A stretch of 64,000 nucleotides of DNA from Bacteroidota bacterium (GCA_023391415.1 JAEWAY010000011.1:186001-250000), one strand, 5' to 3'. Positions 35,580-45,308 are shown, counted from the first letter of the stretch. Notes: a model not told the origin generated them from the letters alone. Numbers and translations: made by a program.

Positions 35580-36482
35580 TCAGACAGGTTCGAGGCTTTT
35601 TCTTTGGCGTTGTCCGCTGCTGACAAGATAAACTCCGATCAGGATCATCAGCGAAAAGAGCGTTTTATTGACGGTTAATTGGTCCTTTCCCATGGCGATA
35701 GCGATAATCGCGGCCAGGATAGGCTGGATGTATATATATATGCCCGCGAGGGAAGGATCGATGGTCTTTAATACACCTGTATTAAGATAATAAGCGATGA
35801 CTGTCGCGAATACGACGACAAACAAAAGCGCGAGTACCGCTTCTCCCGGCATGGTTTCCCACGAGATGTTTTTTATTCCCGGATAACCAAAAGGAATCAC
35901 GAATATAAGCCCTGTCAGGAAAATCCATTTCAATACAGTAATGGGATGGTATTTGAGCATGAGTGGCTTGACCGCTACCAGGAAGGAAGCGTAGCTCGTC
36001 GCGTTGATCAGAATAAGCAGATCACCGATAAACAGGTTTTCCGGCCCTTTCCGGCTGGATGAAAGGAGTAATAAGACGACGCCGCCCGCTCCGAGGAATA
36101 TCCCCAGAATTTTTTTGTAATTGATTCGTTCTCCCAGCGTCAGCGCCGATATGATCAGTACCATGACGGGGCTGATAGTGACCATGAGTGAAGCGTTGAT
36201 CGGCTGGGTCAGACTTAAGCCTTTGTAAAACAATAGCTGATTCAGGACAATACCGGTCAGAGTACAGAACAATAACCTTGGATAATCTTCCCGGACCGGT
36301 TTCTCCGTTTTCATCATGAGGGATATCAGCCAGAAAAACAACGCGGCGCTTACGCCTCTTATAATGATAATGGCGCCGGGTGAGACATACTCGGGCATGA
36401 CGATCTTAGCGATGGAGAAGTTAAATCCCTGAATGATTGAAGTTATGAACAGGAATAAATGCGCTTTCCAAATGTGTTGCAT
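35580..36482 (-). CDS. EamA/DMT family transporter
   Basis: A 300-residue inner-membrane protein with about ten hydrophobic helices arranged as two EamA repeats (about residues 8-140 and 155-290). The N-terminus KAHLFLFITSIIQGFNFSIAK and a PxxxxxRG motif in helix 2 (SPGAIIIIRGVSAALFFWL) are typical. The family exports amino acids or other metabolites; the substrate is unknown. Its stop codon directly abuts the stop of the convergent M16 gene. The TAGATTTG promoter element lies only three bases before the ATG. Confidence 0.9.
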   Translation of the reverse strand: MQHIWKAHLFLFITSIIQGFNFSIAKIVMPEYVSPGAIIIIRGVSAALFFWLISLMMKTEKPVREDYPRLLFCTLTGIVLNQLLFYKGLSLTQPINASLMVTISPVMVLIISALTLGERINYKKILGIFLGAGGVVLLLLSSSRKGPENLFIGDLLILINATSYASFLVAVKPLMLKYHPITVLKWIFLTGLIFVIPFGYPGIKNISWETMPGEAVLALLFVVVFATVIAYYLNTGVLKTIDPSLAGIYIYIQPILAAIIAIAMGKDQLTVNKTLFSLMILIGVYLVSSGQRQRKSLEPV

Positions 36483-36485
36483 TTA

Positions 36486-36493
36486 CAAATCTA
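36486..36493 (-). promoter_or_regulatory. -7 promoter element three bases ahead of the EamA start
   Basis: Read on the minus strand this is TAGATTTG, an exact TAnnTTTG match. The start codon begins at 36482, so the predicted transcript has no leader or an extremely short one. Confidence 0.45.
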
Positions 36494-36571
36494 TCGAATA
36501 TTATAAACCGGATATTGGTGTTCGTGTTTATTTTTTAACTTGTGATCATTGAAGTTTAATAGGAGAAATCT

Positions 36572-37840
36572 ATGTTAGGACAACATACCCCTCTGGCCGA
36601 ACGATTGAGGCCACATGATCTGGATACGGTAATTGGTCAGTCTCATCTGGTTGGTAAAAATGGTGTCATCCGTAAGATGGTGGAGTCGGGGGTGGTGCCG
36701 TCGATGATATTCTGGGGACCGCCTGGCGTAGGTAAAACAACATTAGCCAATATTATCGCGGCGAGCGTCAAAGTCCCTTTTTATATATTGAGCGCTATCA
36801 GCGCCGGAGTAAAAGACGTGCGGGAGGTGATTGACAAAGCCAGGGCGAATCATCGGACCATTCTGTTTATCGACGAGATCCACCGGTTCAGCAAATCTCA
36901 GCAGGACGCTTTGCTGGGTGCCGTTGAAAAAGGAATCATAACACTGATCGGCGCTACCACCGAAAATCCTTCTTTTGAGGTTAACCAGGCTTTACTTTCC
37001 CGCTGCCAGATATACACTTTGAAGCCGCTTTCGGAACAGGAATTGGTGAGCCTGTTGCGTCACGCGATCACTACGGACGTATTGTTGAAAGAAAAGAAAA
37101 TCGAACTGGAGGAATACAACGCCCTGTTGTCCATATCGGGAGGCGACGCCCGAAAGTTATTGAATCTGCTGGAGTTAGTCGTGGAAGCGGCCTCTTCACG
37201 AGAGATCGTCATTACGGATTCCATGGTTATGGAAATAGCTCAGCGTAAAGTCGCGCTTTATGACAAGAAAGGAGAAATGCACTATGATATCATCAGCGCG
37301 TTTATAAAGTCTATCCGCGGCAGCGACCCCAACGCCGCGGTGTACTGGCTGGCAAGAATGATCGAGGGGGGCGAGGACGTGGCCTTTATCGCCAGGCGGC
37401 TTGTTATTCTAGCCTCGGAAGATATTGGCAACGCTAATCCAACCGCCGTGGTCATGGCTACTAATTGCTTTCAGGCGGTAAAAATCATTGGTTTTCCGGA
37501 GGCTCGCATCCTCTTGTCGCAATGTGTTACCTATCTGGCCTCTTCGCCGAAGAGCAACGCGGCTTACAACGCGATCAATCACGCCCAGGAACTGGTCCGG
37601 AAGCATGGGGACTTGCCGGTACCGCTTCATTTGAGAAACGCTCCAACCAAGTTGATGAAGCAGGAAGGCTATGGCCAGGGGTATAAATACGCGCATGACT
37701 ATGACATGAATTTTGTAAAGCAGGAATATATGCCGGACGCGCTCAAAAATGTGAAAATATACGATCCGGGGATAAACCAGAGGGAAAATGAGTTACGGCA
37801 ACGGCTTAAAAAATACTGGGATGATAAATACAGTTACTAG
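36572..37840 (+). CDS. rarA: Replication-associated recombination protein A (RarA/MgsA)
   Basis: AAA+ ATPase acting at stalled replication forks. The 422 residues show Walker A FWGPPGVGKTTLA, Walker B LFIDEIHRFSKSQQD, sensor 1 GATTENPSFE, an SRC finger (LLSRCQIYTL), and the C-terminal tetramerisation region with SPKSNAAYNAI and VPLHLRNAPTKLMK. The start has AGGAG eight bases upstream, one of the few clear Shine-Dalgarno sequences here. It is divergent from the EamA gene and convergent with the next kinase. Confidence 0.97.
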   Translation: MLGQHTPLAERLRPHDLDTVIGQSHLVGKNGVIRKMVESGVVPSMIFWGPPGVGKTTLANIIAASVKVPFYILSAISAGVKDVREVIDKARANHRTILFIDEIHRFSKSQQDALLGAVEKGIITLIGATTENPSFEVNQALLSRCQIYTLKPLSEQELVSLLRHAITTDVLLKEKKIELEEYNALLSISGGDARKLLNLLELVVEAASSREIVITDSMVMEIAQRKVALYDKKGEMHYDIISAFIKSIRGSDPNAAVYWLARMIEGGEDVAFIARRLVILASEDIGNANPTAVVMATNCFQAVKIIGFPEARILLSQCVTYLASSPKSNAAYNAINHAQELVRKHGDLPVPLHLRNAPTKLMKQEGYGQGYKYAHDYDMNFVKQEYMPDALKNVKIYDPGINQRENELRQRLKKYWDDKYSY

Positions 37841-37918
37841 ACTGTTGACAAGCTCTGGCAAATAGAGATTTTTGTTCGCTTTATAGTGAAATATGTCGTT
37901 TTTCAGGGAATAAAGCGC

Positions 37919-40543
37919 TTATCGGATCGCCTGTTTGGGAAAATAAATTTTAAAAGTGGTGCCTTCGTTGATTTTACTGGTGACGGTAATGGAGCCGCCC
38001 GCGTTTTCGATTACACGCTTGACAATGTACATGCCGACACCTGTTCCTTCGACATGATTGTGCAGACGCTTAAACATTCCGAACATCTTTGGAATATCGT
38101 GCTCATCCATACCCAGACCATTGTCTCCGACTTCAATCACCAGTTGTTCATTTTCCATAAAGGATAAAATTCGAATAAGTGGTGTTCGTTCGGCGCTTCG
38201 GTATTTGATGGCGTTGGATATCAGGTTGAACAATACGCTGCGTATGTTTTTTCTGGAAAATATGAGCGAGTTGATTTCAAAGTTTAGTGTAATGACGGCT
38301 CCGGTTTGCTTTATGTAATCTTCCAGACTCTCCAGGATTTCGGAAGCGATGGGCGATAGTTCGATCACTTCGGGGGCCTCTGGTTTTCCGGTTACCCTGG
38401 TAATTTCCGTCAGATCGCCTATGGTATTCTTGAAGCGGGTTACAGATTGGTTGATTAGGTTGAGCAGGATATGCTGTGATGGTTCCGAGCATTCTTCAAT
38501 AAGACCATTGACCAGTCCCTCGATATTGTTTATAGGAGCTTTTAAATCGTGGGAGGCCGTATAGACAAAGTTGTCCAGATCGGTGTTTCGCCGTCTTAGT
38601 TCCTGATTTTTTTGTTTTAACTCTTCCTGCGCGGATTCAAATTGCTCTCTTATGAGTTTTTGTTCGTGAATATCGGTGCAGGTTCCAAACCATTTGATGA
38701 TCGTGCCTTCCTTATCCTTGAGCGGCATGGCTCTCAGTAAGAACCATCTGAACGAGTGGTCATGCTTGTACAAGCGGTATTCCGCGTCAAAAATCTCCGA
38801 TGACCCGATTGACCGCTCCCAGTTTGACCGGAAATTTTCCCGATCTTCCGGATGGATCGCGCTGATGACGCCTTTCTGCATCGATTCTTTTTCGCTTAGT
38901 CCGGTATATTCATACCACCGATTATTAAAAAAATCGTGATGGCCGTCCGGAAGGTTGGACCATACCATCTGAGGCATAAAGTTCGTGACAAACTTGAACT
39001 CCTGTGTATTTCTTTTTAATTGTTCAAAGGATTCCTCCAGTTGTTTTTGAGCGTCCTTGAGTTGTTTGGAATACCGCCGCTCTCTTTCCGCGTTGATCTG
39101 GTCCGTGATATCCATGGCGGTGCCAATCAGCCGGATCGGTTCGTCCTGGTCGGAATACGTGATGGAAACACCGATCCACATATACGCTACGGAGGTGTCG
39201 TTTTTCACGATCCGGTATTCTCCTTCCAGGTTTTTCTTCTCCCGAAAAGCTTCTTTGATCATCTTTATAAATCCCTGCCTGTCCTCCTCATGTATTTTAT
39301 CAAGAATCATTTCCTGAGTGATTTCGGTGCCAAATTCATATTCCCAGAAATCGTATTGTTGCGGTGTCCAGAAAATCTTATTCGCTTTTATATCCCATTC
39401 GCAACTTCCCACTTTAGCCGCGGCTTGACTTTGTAAAAGCAACTCGTGGTTTTTTCGGAGCTGTTCGTATACCATTTTCTCCGAGCTTATATCTGTCAGG
39501 TTTACAACGATGCCGTCGTCAAATGGAACCGCTGAAATATTGCTCCATCCATTGAAGCAGTATTTTTCAAATTCCTGTTTGATACCCGACTGGACCACGG
39601 AAACAAAATGTCTGAAAACGGAATTGCGCTGTGATAAGGGGATTTCATCTAGAATTGACTTGCCGATGAGCTCATAAGCCGGTTTTCCGATAATTCTCGC
39701 GGCCTCCTTATTTACAATCTTGCAAGTAAAGTCTCGGATCACATCCTGAGCGTCTATGACTGGCTTTAATACGAGGAGACCGTTGGGCGAGCACTCGAGA
39801 ATGTTTTCAAGCAGACTTATATTATAATGCAGGCTTTTGTCCGCCAGGCTCAGGTGTTTTCGCGGAGTGAGCTTGATAAGCGCGTCATTGCCGGAAAAGT
39901 TAAAGCTCAATTCGATTGGGCCGTTTGAGGAAAGGTGTTTGCCCGAGGAAACAACTATGTTTTTGCTTTCTTCATTTTTTACGCTTAGGCTCTTGCATCG
40001 GGCAAGTTCAGGAAAAAGCTCGTCAATCGGTTCGTCAATCAGCCGCGCTCCGGAGATCGCCAGCAATTTTTCCGCGGCGCTGTTGATATAACGAATCCGC
40101 AATTTCCGGTCATGTTGATGATCCTCCGGATAATTCGCTATGATAAAAGGGATGGAAGAGTCGCTTATAAAGTCATAGGGTTTATATGATGAATAATCGC
40201 CGTTTTCGGGAGATATGGTGACCAGTACCGCGTTGGATTGCTCGTTTGACTCGTATAGTGGCTTGTATGATATGATCACCGGGTAGTCCGGAAACAGCGT
40301 AATGGGCCTTATGACGGAATGCGATTGACCATTAAAGGCTTTTCTCAGGTCAAAAATAGTCGGGTTTCTTAGCGCTTCCGGAATGATCTCCAAAAAATTG
40401 ACAATGGACTCCGGGTCTAAAATAGCTTTAAACGCGTCGTTAAATCCGGTAATTTTGAAATTAGTGTCTAGGTAAAGAACTATTTCTGATAATGGAAATT
40501 TCTCTCTTGTAAAGATGCCGATTGGTTTTTTATTGCTTTGCAT
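37919..40543 (-). CDS. PAS-domain sensor histidine kinase, cytoplasmic
   Basis: 874 residues without membrane segments. It holds about five PAS-type regions (about 20-115, 125-225, 240-355, 370-485 and 518-630), a helical coil at about 487-515, HisKA with His665 in TASHDLKAP, and an HATPase domain with N-box FNLISNAIKYR, DNGLGM and GTGVGMYI. The PAS_3-type core WxxDIKxNKIFW and HPEDR motifs are clear in the last two. It is monocistronic and convergent with rarA. No receiver gene is adjacent. Its signal is unknown. Confidence 0.92.
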   Translation of the reverse strand: MQSNKKPIGIFTREKFPLSEIVLYLDTNFKITGFNDAFKAILDPESIVNFLEIIPEALRNPTIFDLRKAFNGQSHSVIRPITLFPDYPVIISYKPLYESNEQSNAVLVTISPENGDYSSYKPYDFISDSSIPFIIANYPEDHQHDRKLRIRYINSAAEKLLAISGARLIDEPIDELFPELARCKSLSVKNEESKNIVVSSGKHLSSNGPIELSFNFSGNDALIKLTPRKHLSLADKSLHYNISLLENILECSPNGLLVLKPVIDAQDVIRDFTCKIVNKEAARIIGKPAYELIGKSILDEIPLSQRNSVFRHFVSVVQSGIKQEFEKYCFNGWSNISAVPFDDGIVVNLTDISSEKMVYEQLRKNHELLLQSQAAAKVGSCEWDIKANKIFWTPQQYDFWEYEFGTEITQEMILDKIHEEDRQGFIKMIKEAFREKKNLEGEYRIVKNDTSVAYMWIGVSITYSDQDEPIRLIGTAMDITDQINAERERRYSKQLKDAQKQLEESFEQLKRNTQEFKFVTNFMPQMVWSNLPDGHHDFFNNRWYEYTGLSEKESMQKGVISAIHPEDRENFRSNWERSIGSSEIFDAEYRLYKHDHSFRWFLLRAMPLKDKEGTIIKWFGTCTDIHEQKLIREQFESAQEELKQKNQELRRRNTDLDNFVYTASHDLKAPINNIEGLVNGLIEECSEPSQHILLNLINQSVTRFKNTIGDLTEITRVTGKPEAPEVIELSPIASEILESLEDYIKQTGAVITLNFEINSLIFSRKNIRSVLFNLISNAIKYRSAERTPLIRILSFMENEQLVIEVGDNGLGMDEHDIPKMFGMFKRLHNHVEGTGVGMYIVKRVIENAGGSITVTSKINEGTTFKIYFPKQAIR

Positions 40544-40824
40544 GTAAGTATTAGTTGAAAAAAATATTGGTATGGTGCTACTTACTTTGCCCTTATTAAA
40601 TGTTGATAAATATAAAAATATGATATTTAGTTAATTGTGCAAAATAAAAAGTAAAATAATTTGTAAATTATTTTATCTGTCGGAATATTGTCATGCTTGT
40701 TTAGCGTGTCGACTTTTTATATATGATTGAAAAAGACTCATTGTTTTATTTGGGCGGTTGGAGTAAATAATACTGTTTCCGCTTGTAGGCATAGACCGGC
40801 GTCGTCTTAAAAATATTCGTGTAG
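40544..40824. other. Intergenic region between lysS and the PAS kinase
   Basis: AT-rich leader of the minus-strand kinase plus the lysS 3' flank. No gene, tRNA or exact TAnnTTTG was found. A long hairpin lies at its right edge (40825-40860). Confidence 0.4.
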
Positions 40825-40860
40825 TGAACAGGGATTGTCTGAAACGACAATCCCTGTTCA
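40825..40860 (-). terminator. 15-bp perfect hairpin downstream of lysS
   Basis: TGAACAGGGATTGTC (40825-40839) pairs perfectly with GACAATCCCTGTTCA (40846-40860) around a six-base loop. It lies 35 bases after the lysS stop. Read in the lysS direction, the T-rich tract comes only after about ten bases, so it is a strong hairpin but not a textbook intrinsic terminator. Confidence 0.6.
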
Positions 40861-40895
40861 TCTGATTTGTTGAATTTACCGTGTCTGGTCAGTGA

Positions 40896-42623
40896 TTACG
40901 CTATCCAGGATCGTACCTCGTCAAGCGTTGGATTTGGTATATCCAGTTTGAGCTTTTTTCTCATACCGCACAAATCGTTAAATAGCTTATTGGGATTCGC
41001 GTTTTGCAGGTCGGCGACGGTATTGATTCCGGTTTTGTGTATAAGAGGAACCAATTCCTTGGGTATTCCTTTATTTATAAATTCACTTACCTCGGCTCCC
41101 TGAATACGTTTTTCAGGTTTCATCTGAGGAAAGAATAATACATCCTGGATGGAGTTTTGGTTGGTCATAATCATGGAAAGCCGGTCGATACCGATTCCCA
41201 GCCCCGCGGTAGGAGGCATGCCGTACTCCAGCGCTCTGAGGAAATCCTCATCCAATACCATCGCTTCGTCGTCGCCCCGTTTGCCCAGTTCCAGTTGTTC
41301 TTCGAAACGAGCCCTCTGATCTATTGGATCATTCAGTTCGGAAAACGAATTGCAAATTTCTTTTCCATTGCATATCGCTTCGAAACGTTCCACGAGCCCT
41401 TCTTTGTTCCGGTGTTTTTTGGCGAGGGGAGACATTTCGACAGGATAATCTGTAATAAAAGTAGGCTGTATAAGCAGACCCTCTACTTTTTCGCCAAAGA
41501 TCTCATCGATGATTTTGCCTTTGCCCATTGTTTCATTGACTGGTACATTGAGACTTTGAGCGGCCTCTCTTAACTGGCCTTCGTTCATGTCGCTGATATC
41601 GACGCCGGTGTATTCCCTGATCGCTTCAGCCATAGTATAGCGTTTCCAGGGACGCTGGAAATTGATGATGTTTTCTCCTACCTGGACCTCGGTGCCTCCA
41701 TGCAGCTCCATAGCGATTTTTTCGACCATTTCTTCGACCAGATCCATCATCCAGTAATAGTCTTTGTAGGCTACATATAGTTCTATCTGCGTAAATTCCG
41801 GATTATGGAATCTCGACATCCCTTCGTTACGAAAATCTTTGGAAAATTCGTATACGCCGTCAAAACCTCCTACAATCAGCCTTTTGAGATATAGTTCATT
41901 GGCGATTCTGAGATATAGCGTTGTGTCAAGTGTATTGTGATGTGTTTTGAAAGGTCTCGCGGCGGCTCCTCCGTATATGGGTTGCAAAATGGGCGTTTCT
42001 ACTTCCAGATAACCTTTGGCGTTTAGATAGGAACGCATGGTGTTGACCAATTGTGTCCTTTTGATAAATACTTCCCGGACCTCAGGGTTGACAATTAGAT
42101 CGACATAGCGTTGTCTGTAGCGCTGTTCGGGATCGGAAAAAGCGTCAAAAACTTTGCGTTCGCCACTCTCGGTTTCCGCCTCCTTGACAATAGGCAGGGG
42201 CTTGAGCGCTTTTGTCAATATTTTGAACTCCTTCACATAAATACTGATTTCTCCCGTCTGGGTAGTAAATACATATCCCTGAATACCGATAATGTCTCCT
42301 ATACCCAGCAGCTTTTTAAAAACATCGTTATATAGTGATTTATCTTCTCCTTCACAAAGATCGTCTCTACGGACATATATTTGGATTCTACCCGTACTGT
42401 CCTGAAGCTCAGCGAAGGAGGCGGAACCCATAATCCTACGACTCATTACCCTACCCGCCAGACTGATATTCTTATAATCCATCTTACGCTTTTCGTAATT
42501 GGTCAGAATATCGGCTATGGATACATTTACTTCAAATGTTTCTGATGGATAGGGATTTATTCCTCTATTGATCAATTCCTCCCTTTCCTGCCTGCGGATA
42601 AGTTCTTGTTCGCTTAATTGCAT
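40896..42623 (-). CDS. lysS: Lysyl-tRNA synthetase, class II
   Basis: Charges tRNA-Lys. It is 575 residues from the start at 42623 (MQLSEQELIRRQ). An ATG at 42656 would add 11 residues, but the TAATTTTG promoter element (42654-42661) overlaps it. The OB-fold anticodon-binding domain (about 50-160) precedes the class II core with motif 2 (FRNEGMSRFHNPEFTQIE) and motif 3 (GLGIGIDRLSM). After the core, about 65 extra residues carry a helix-hairpin-helix-like segment (TGINTVADLQNANPNKL), longer than E. coli LysS, and I recall similar extensions in other Bacteroidota. Confidence 0.96.
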   Translation of the reverse strand: MQLSEQELIRRQEREELINRGINPYPSETFEVNVSIADILTNYEKRKMDYKNISLAGRVMSRRIMGSASFAELQDSTGRIQIYVRRDDLCEGEDKSLYNDVFKKLLGIGDIIGIQGYVFTTQTGEISIYVKEFKILTKALKPLPIVKEAETESGERKVFDAFSDPEQRYRQRYVDLIVNPEVREVFIKRTQLVNTMRSYLNAKGYLEVETPILQPIYGGAAARPFKTHHNTLDTTLYLRIANELYLKRLIVGGFDGVYEFSKDFRNEGMSRFHNPEFTQIELYVAYKDYYWMMDLVEEMVEKIAMELHGGTEVQVGENIINFQRPWKRYTMAEAIREYTGVDISDMNEGQLREAAQSLNVPVNETMGKGKIIDEIFGEKVEGLLIQPTFITDYPVEMSPLAKKHRNKEGLVERFEAICNGKEICNSFSELNDPIDQRARFEEQLELGKRGDDEAMVLDEDFLRALEYGMPPTAGLGIGIDRLSMIMTNQNSIQDVLFFPQMKPEKRIQGAEVSEFINKGIPKELVPLIHKTGINTVADLQNANPNKLFNDLCGMRKKLKLDIPNPTLDEVRSWIA

Positions 42624-42653
42624 ATCTGTTATAATTCCATAATATAAAGTATG

Positions 42654-42661
42654 CAAAATTA
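42654..42661 (-). promoter_or_regulatory. -7 promoter element for lysS
   Basis: TAATTTTG on the minus strand, an exact TAnnTTTG match about 30 bases before the chosen ATG at 42623. It argues against the upstream ATG at 42656. Confidence 0.5.
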
Positions 42662-42749
42662 GTGATTATTTGATTTTTTCCCAGTCTTAGCGCCACATAC
42701 TCCCGTCCCCGGAAAACAGAATTCACGCGCGTTTATGGTTTCTTTCAAA

Positions 42750-44105
42750 TCAATGGCCGCCAGCCGGGACTGGGAGTGTAAAGTGGAAAGTACTCCCTTG
42801 ACTTTCCTTGCTTTCCACCCAGATATTTCCATGATTGTTTTCTATAAACTCCTTGCATAGCAAGAGACCGATACCGGTACCGGTTTCTCCCTGTGTACCG
42901 TACCGACTAACGATTTTTCCGGGCTTGAACAGGTTTTTCCGTATTTCCGGACACATCCCGATCCCCGTATCGGAAACGCTGATGGTCACTTCCCGCTTAT
43001 AAGTGGAGGCGGATATGGTGATGACGCCTTTTTTTGGGGTGTATTTTATGGCGTTGGTAACAAGGTTCCGGATAATGGTTTTGGTGCTGTTGAAGTCCGC
43101 GTATACTTTTACATCCGGAGGAATATTGTTTTTGATTTCGATGTGTTTCTGATCCGCCCTTTCTTCTGTTTGCGCGATCACTTCCCTGCCCGCTTCCCGA
43201 AGAGAAAAAGCTTCCGGGGCGAGTATGACGGAACCCATCTGGACCCTAGACCATTCCAGCAGGTTGTCCAGTAGGTTGAAGTTCTTTTTAGCGGTTTCGT
43301 TCAGATGTTGCAGAAAGGTTTGGTTTTCTTCTTCACTAAGCGACCGGTCGTTTAATAATATTTCGCTGATCCCTATCAGATTCTGCGCCGGTCCTTTCAG
43401 GTCGTGGCTGATCAGAGTAAAGAACTTGTCCTTGTTTTCATTGACACTTTCCAGATACTTTTCCCGCTCCCGCTTTTCATTCAGGTCGGTGACAATGGTG
43501 CCGATCGCGATCACGGAGATTAGCAGCGAAGCGATGCTGGCGGATACGATGATATACTCGCGGCTTTTGACGGAAAACTCCATCTTGGATTGTTGTATTT
43601 TAATTAACTCCCGTTGTTCCTTCAGGAGCGCTTCCTGAATAGACTTTATTTGCTCCATGCCTTTTTCCTGTTTACGCAATTGCAGATATTCCGAGGCGCT
43701 GAGCAGGCCATTTTGCTTTTTCAGGTAAATGGAGGATTCCAGATCGTATATTTTTTTGTTGATGAGCTGTTTGAGCCGGACGATGTTTTCGGCTTGTTCC
43801 CTGTTGTCTTTGAAAGCTTCTTCCAGAGAGCTCAGACTTTGCTCCAAAGGAAGGCGGTAGTGCCTGTACTTGTCTATGTACTCGGGAGAGGAGGTCAGTA
43901 TAAAATTGTTGACGTAGGCCTCGCTGAAGAGCAGATCCTGTGATAATTTGTCCATGAGGTGGATAGTCTGATACAGGGATTCGCCAGTGGTAGACTGAGA
44001 AAGTCTGGTGTTGGTCCCCAACAGGCTGATCAAGACAATGGCGACAAGATTAATTAGGGTGAGGCCGTAAGTCAGTACGGTTTTGTTCTGAACGATGAAT
44101 TTCAT
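42750..44105 (-). CDS. Membrane-bound CHASE3-like sensor histidine kinase
   Basis: 451 residues. Membrane helix 1 is at about 10-30, an extracytoplasmic all-helical sensor of about 150 residues resembles CHASE3, and membrane helix 2 is at about 185-207. A coiled linker leads to HisKA with His234 in LISHDLKGP and HATPase with N-box RNLVTNAIKYTP, DTGIGM and GTGIGLLL. It lies about 95 bases after the lysS region on the same strand and no receiver gene is adjacent. CHASE3 signals are generally unknown. Confidence 0.9.
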   Translation of the reverse strand: MKFIVQNKTVLTYGLTLINLVAIVLISLLGTNTRLSQSTTGESLYQTIHLMDKLSQDLLFSEAYVNNFILTSSPEYIDKYRHYRLPLEQSLSSLEEAFKDNREQAENIVRLKQLINKKIYDLESSIYLKKQNGLLSASEYLQLRKQEKGMEQIKSIQEALLKEQRELIKIQQSKMEFSVKSREYIIVSASIASLLISVIAIGTIVTDLNEKREREKYLESVNENKDKFFTLISHDLKGPAQNLIGISEILLNDRSLSEEENQTFLQHLNETAKKNFNLLDNLLEWSRVQMGSVILAPEAFSLREAGREVIAQTEERADQKHIEIKNNIPPDVKVYADFNSTKTIIRNLVTNAIKYTPKKGVITISASTYKREVTISVSDTGIGMCPEIRKNLFKPGKIVSRYGTQGETGTGIGLLLCKEFIENNHGNIWVESKESQGSTFHFTLPVPAGGH

Positions 44106-44289
44106 GCTTATTAAACCGCCATGCTATAAGCATGTTTAGGAGATGATCAGTTTCGGGCCGGAATGTTAAATTTTAGCAAGATGAACGCCATTGGCCCGAC
44201 TTGGCGCTGGCAATAAGGAAGATTGAGCCGGAAAGACTTTTCGGCTTCCGCCGTGACCCGAAATTTAATTTTTCTTTAGACGGGTGCCG

Positions 44290-44320
44290 TTTGGTTAACA
44301 CGTAAAATAGTTTATTTTTG
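44290..44320 (+). promoter_or_regulatory. Bacteroidota promoter for sucD
   Basis: TTTG at 44290-44293, 19 bases, then TATTTTTG at 44313-44320. This matches both the -33 and -7 consensus with the expected spacing and is the best promoter in the window. The sucD ATG follows 33 bases later. Confidence 0.8.
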
Positions 44321-44353
44321 TAGCTGGTCAAAAATTTTTAAATCTATTTGCTA

Positions 44354-45232
44354 ATGAGCGTTCTTGTTAATAAAAATTCAAAAGTTATAGTACAAGGTTT
44401 TACGGGCTCTGAAGGTAGTTTCCATGCCAGTCAGATGATTGAGTATGGGACCAATGTCGTAGGTGGCGTTACACCAGGCAAAGGAGGTTCTATCCATTTG
44501 GATCGTCCGGTTTTTAATACCGTAGCCGAAGCCGTTCAGGCGAAAGGAGCGGATGTTTCCATCATATTCGTGCCACCGGCGTTCGCGGCGGACGCCATTA
44601 TGGAAGCGGCCAACGCGGGAATCAAAGTGATTATCTGCATTACCGAAGGTATTCCGGTGAAGGATATGATTCCTGTAAAGGAACTTGTAAAGAAAAGAGG
44701 AGTAACGCTTATCGGTCCTAATTGTCCGGGAGTCATTACTCCGGGAGAAGCGAAAGTGGGCATCATGCCAGGCTTTGTCTTTAAAAAAGGAAAAATCGGA
44801 ATTGTATCGAAATCAGGCACCCTTACCTACGAAGCGGCCGACCAGGTGGTAAAAGCCGGCCTGGGCATCACGACCGCTATCGGTATCGGCGGTGATCCTA
44901 TCATCGGTACTACTACCAAAGAAGCGGTTGAACTTCTGATGAACGATCCGGAAACCGAAGGCATTATCATGATCGGAGAAATCGGAGGAAATCTGGAAGC
45001 GGAAGCCGCCAGATGGATAAAGGAAAACGGAACAAAGCCCGTAGTTGGCTTTATCGCCGGACAAACAGCGCCTCCTGGCAGAAGAATGGGACATGCCGGA
45101 GCGATTGTAGGTGGCGCTGACGATACCGCCGCGGCCAAGATGAAGATCATGCGCGAATGTGGCTTGTACGTAGTAGAATCTCCCGCTGATATTGGGGAAA
45201 CTATGCTAAAAGCCCTTCAGGAAAGAAAATAA
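44354..45232 (+). CDS. sucD: Succinyl-CoA synthetase alpha subunit
   Basis: TCA-cycle enzyme interconverting succinyl-CoA and succinate with nucleotide triphosphate formation. 292 residues starting MSVLVNKNSKVIVQGFTGSE. The CoA-binding Rossmann domain is N-terminal, followed by the ligase domain with GPNCPGVITPGEAKVGIMPG and the phosphohistidine motif GHAGAIVGG. A TTG two codons upstream is in frame, but the ATG at 44354 fits the family N-terminus. The beta subunit sucC is not adjacent, as is common in Bacteroidota. It uses no GCA among its 31 Ala codons. Confidence 0.97.
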   Translation: MSVLVNKNSKVIVQGFTGSEGSFHASQMIEYGTNVVGGVTPGKGGSIHLDRPVFNTVAEAVQAKGADVSIIFVPPAFAADAIMEAANAGIKVIICITEGIPVKDMIPVKELVKKRGVTLIGPNCPGVITPGEAKVGIMPGFVFKKGKIGIVSKSGTLTYEAADQVVKAGLGITTAIGIGGDPIIGTTTKEAVELLMNDPETEGIIMIGEIGGNLEAEAARWIKENGTKPVVGFIAGQTAPPGRRMGHAGAIVGGADDTAAAKMKIMRECGLYVVESPADIGETMLKALQERK

Positions 45233-45259
45233 GTATAATACCGAAGCTCCTGGAGCCGG

Positions 45260-45308
45260 ATAAGACCAACACAGGGTTGTCTCAATTGATTTCCCGTGTT
45301 GGTCTTAT
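45260..45308 (+). other. Long hairpin after sucD without a T tract
   Basis: ATAAGACCAACAC (45260-45272) pairs perfectly with GTGTTGGTCTTAT (45296-45308), extended inward by GGG/CCC with one bulged A. It starts 28 bases after the stop. There is no T run after it, so it may be an mRNA-end stabiliser, a Rho-linked hairpin or another regulatory stem. Confidence 0.6.

Noticed and set aside
42624..42656. Upstream ATG for lysS
   Set aside because: Overlaps the TAATTTTG promoter element, so it would not be in the mRNA.
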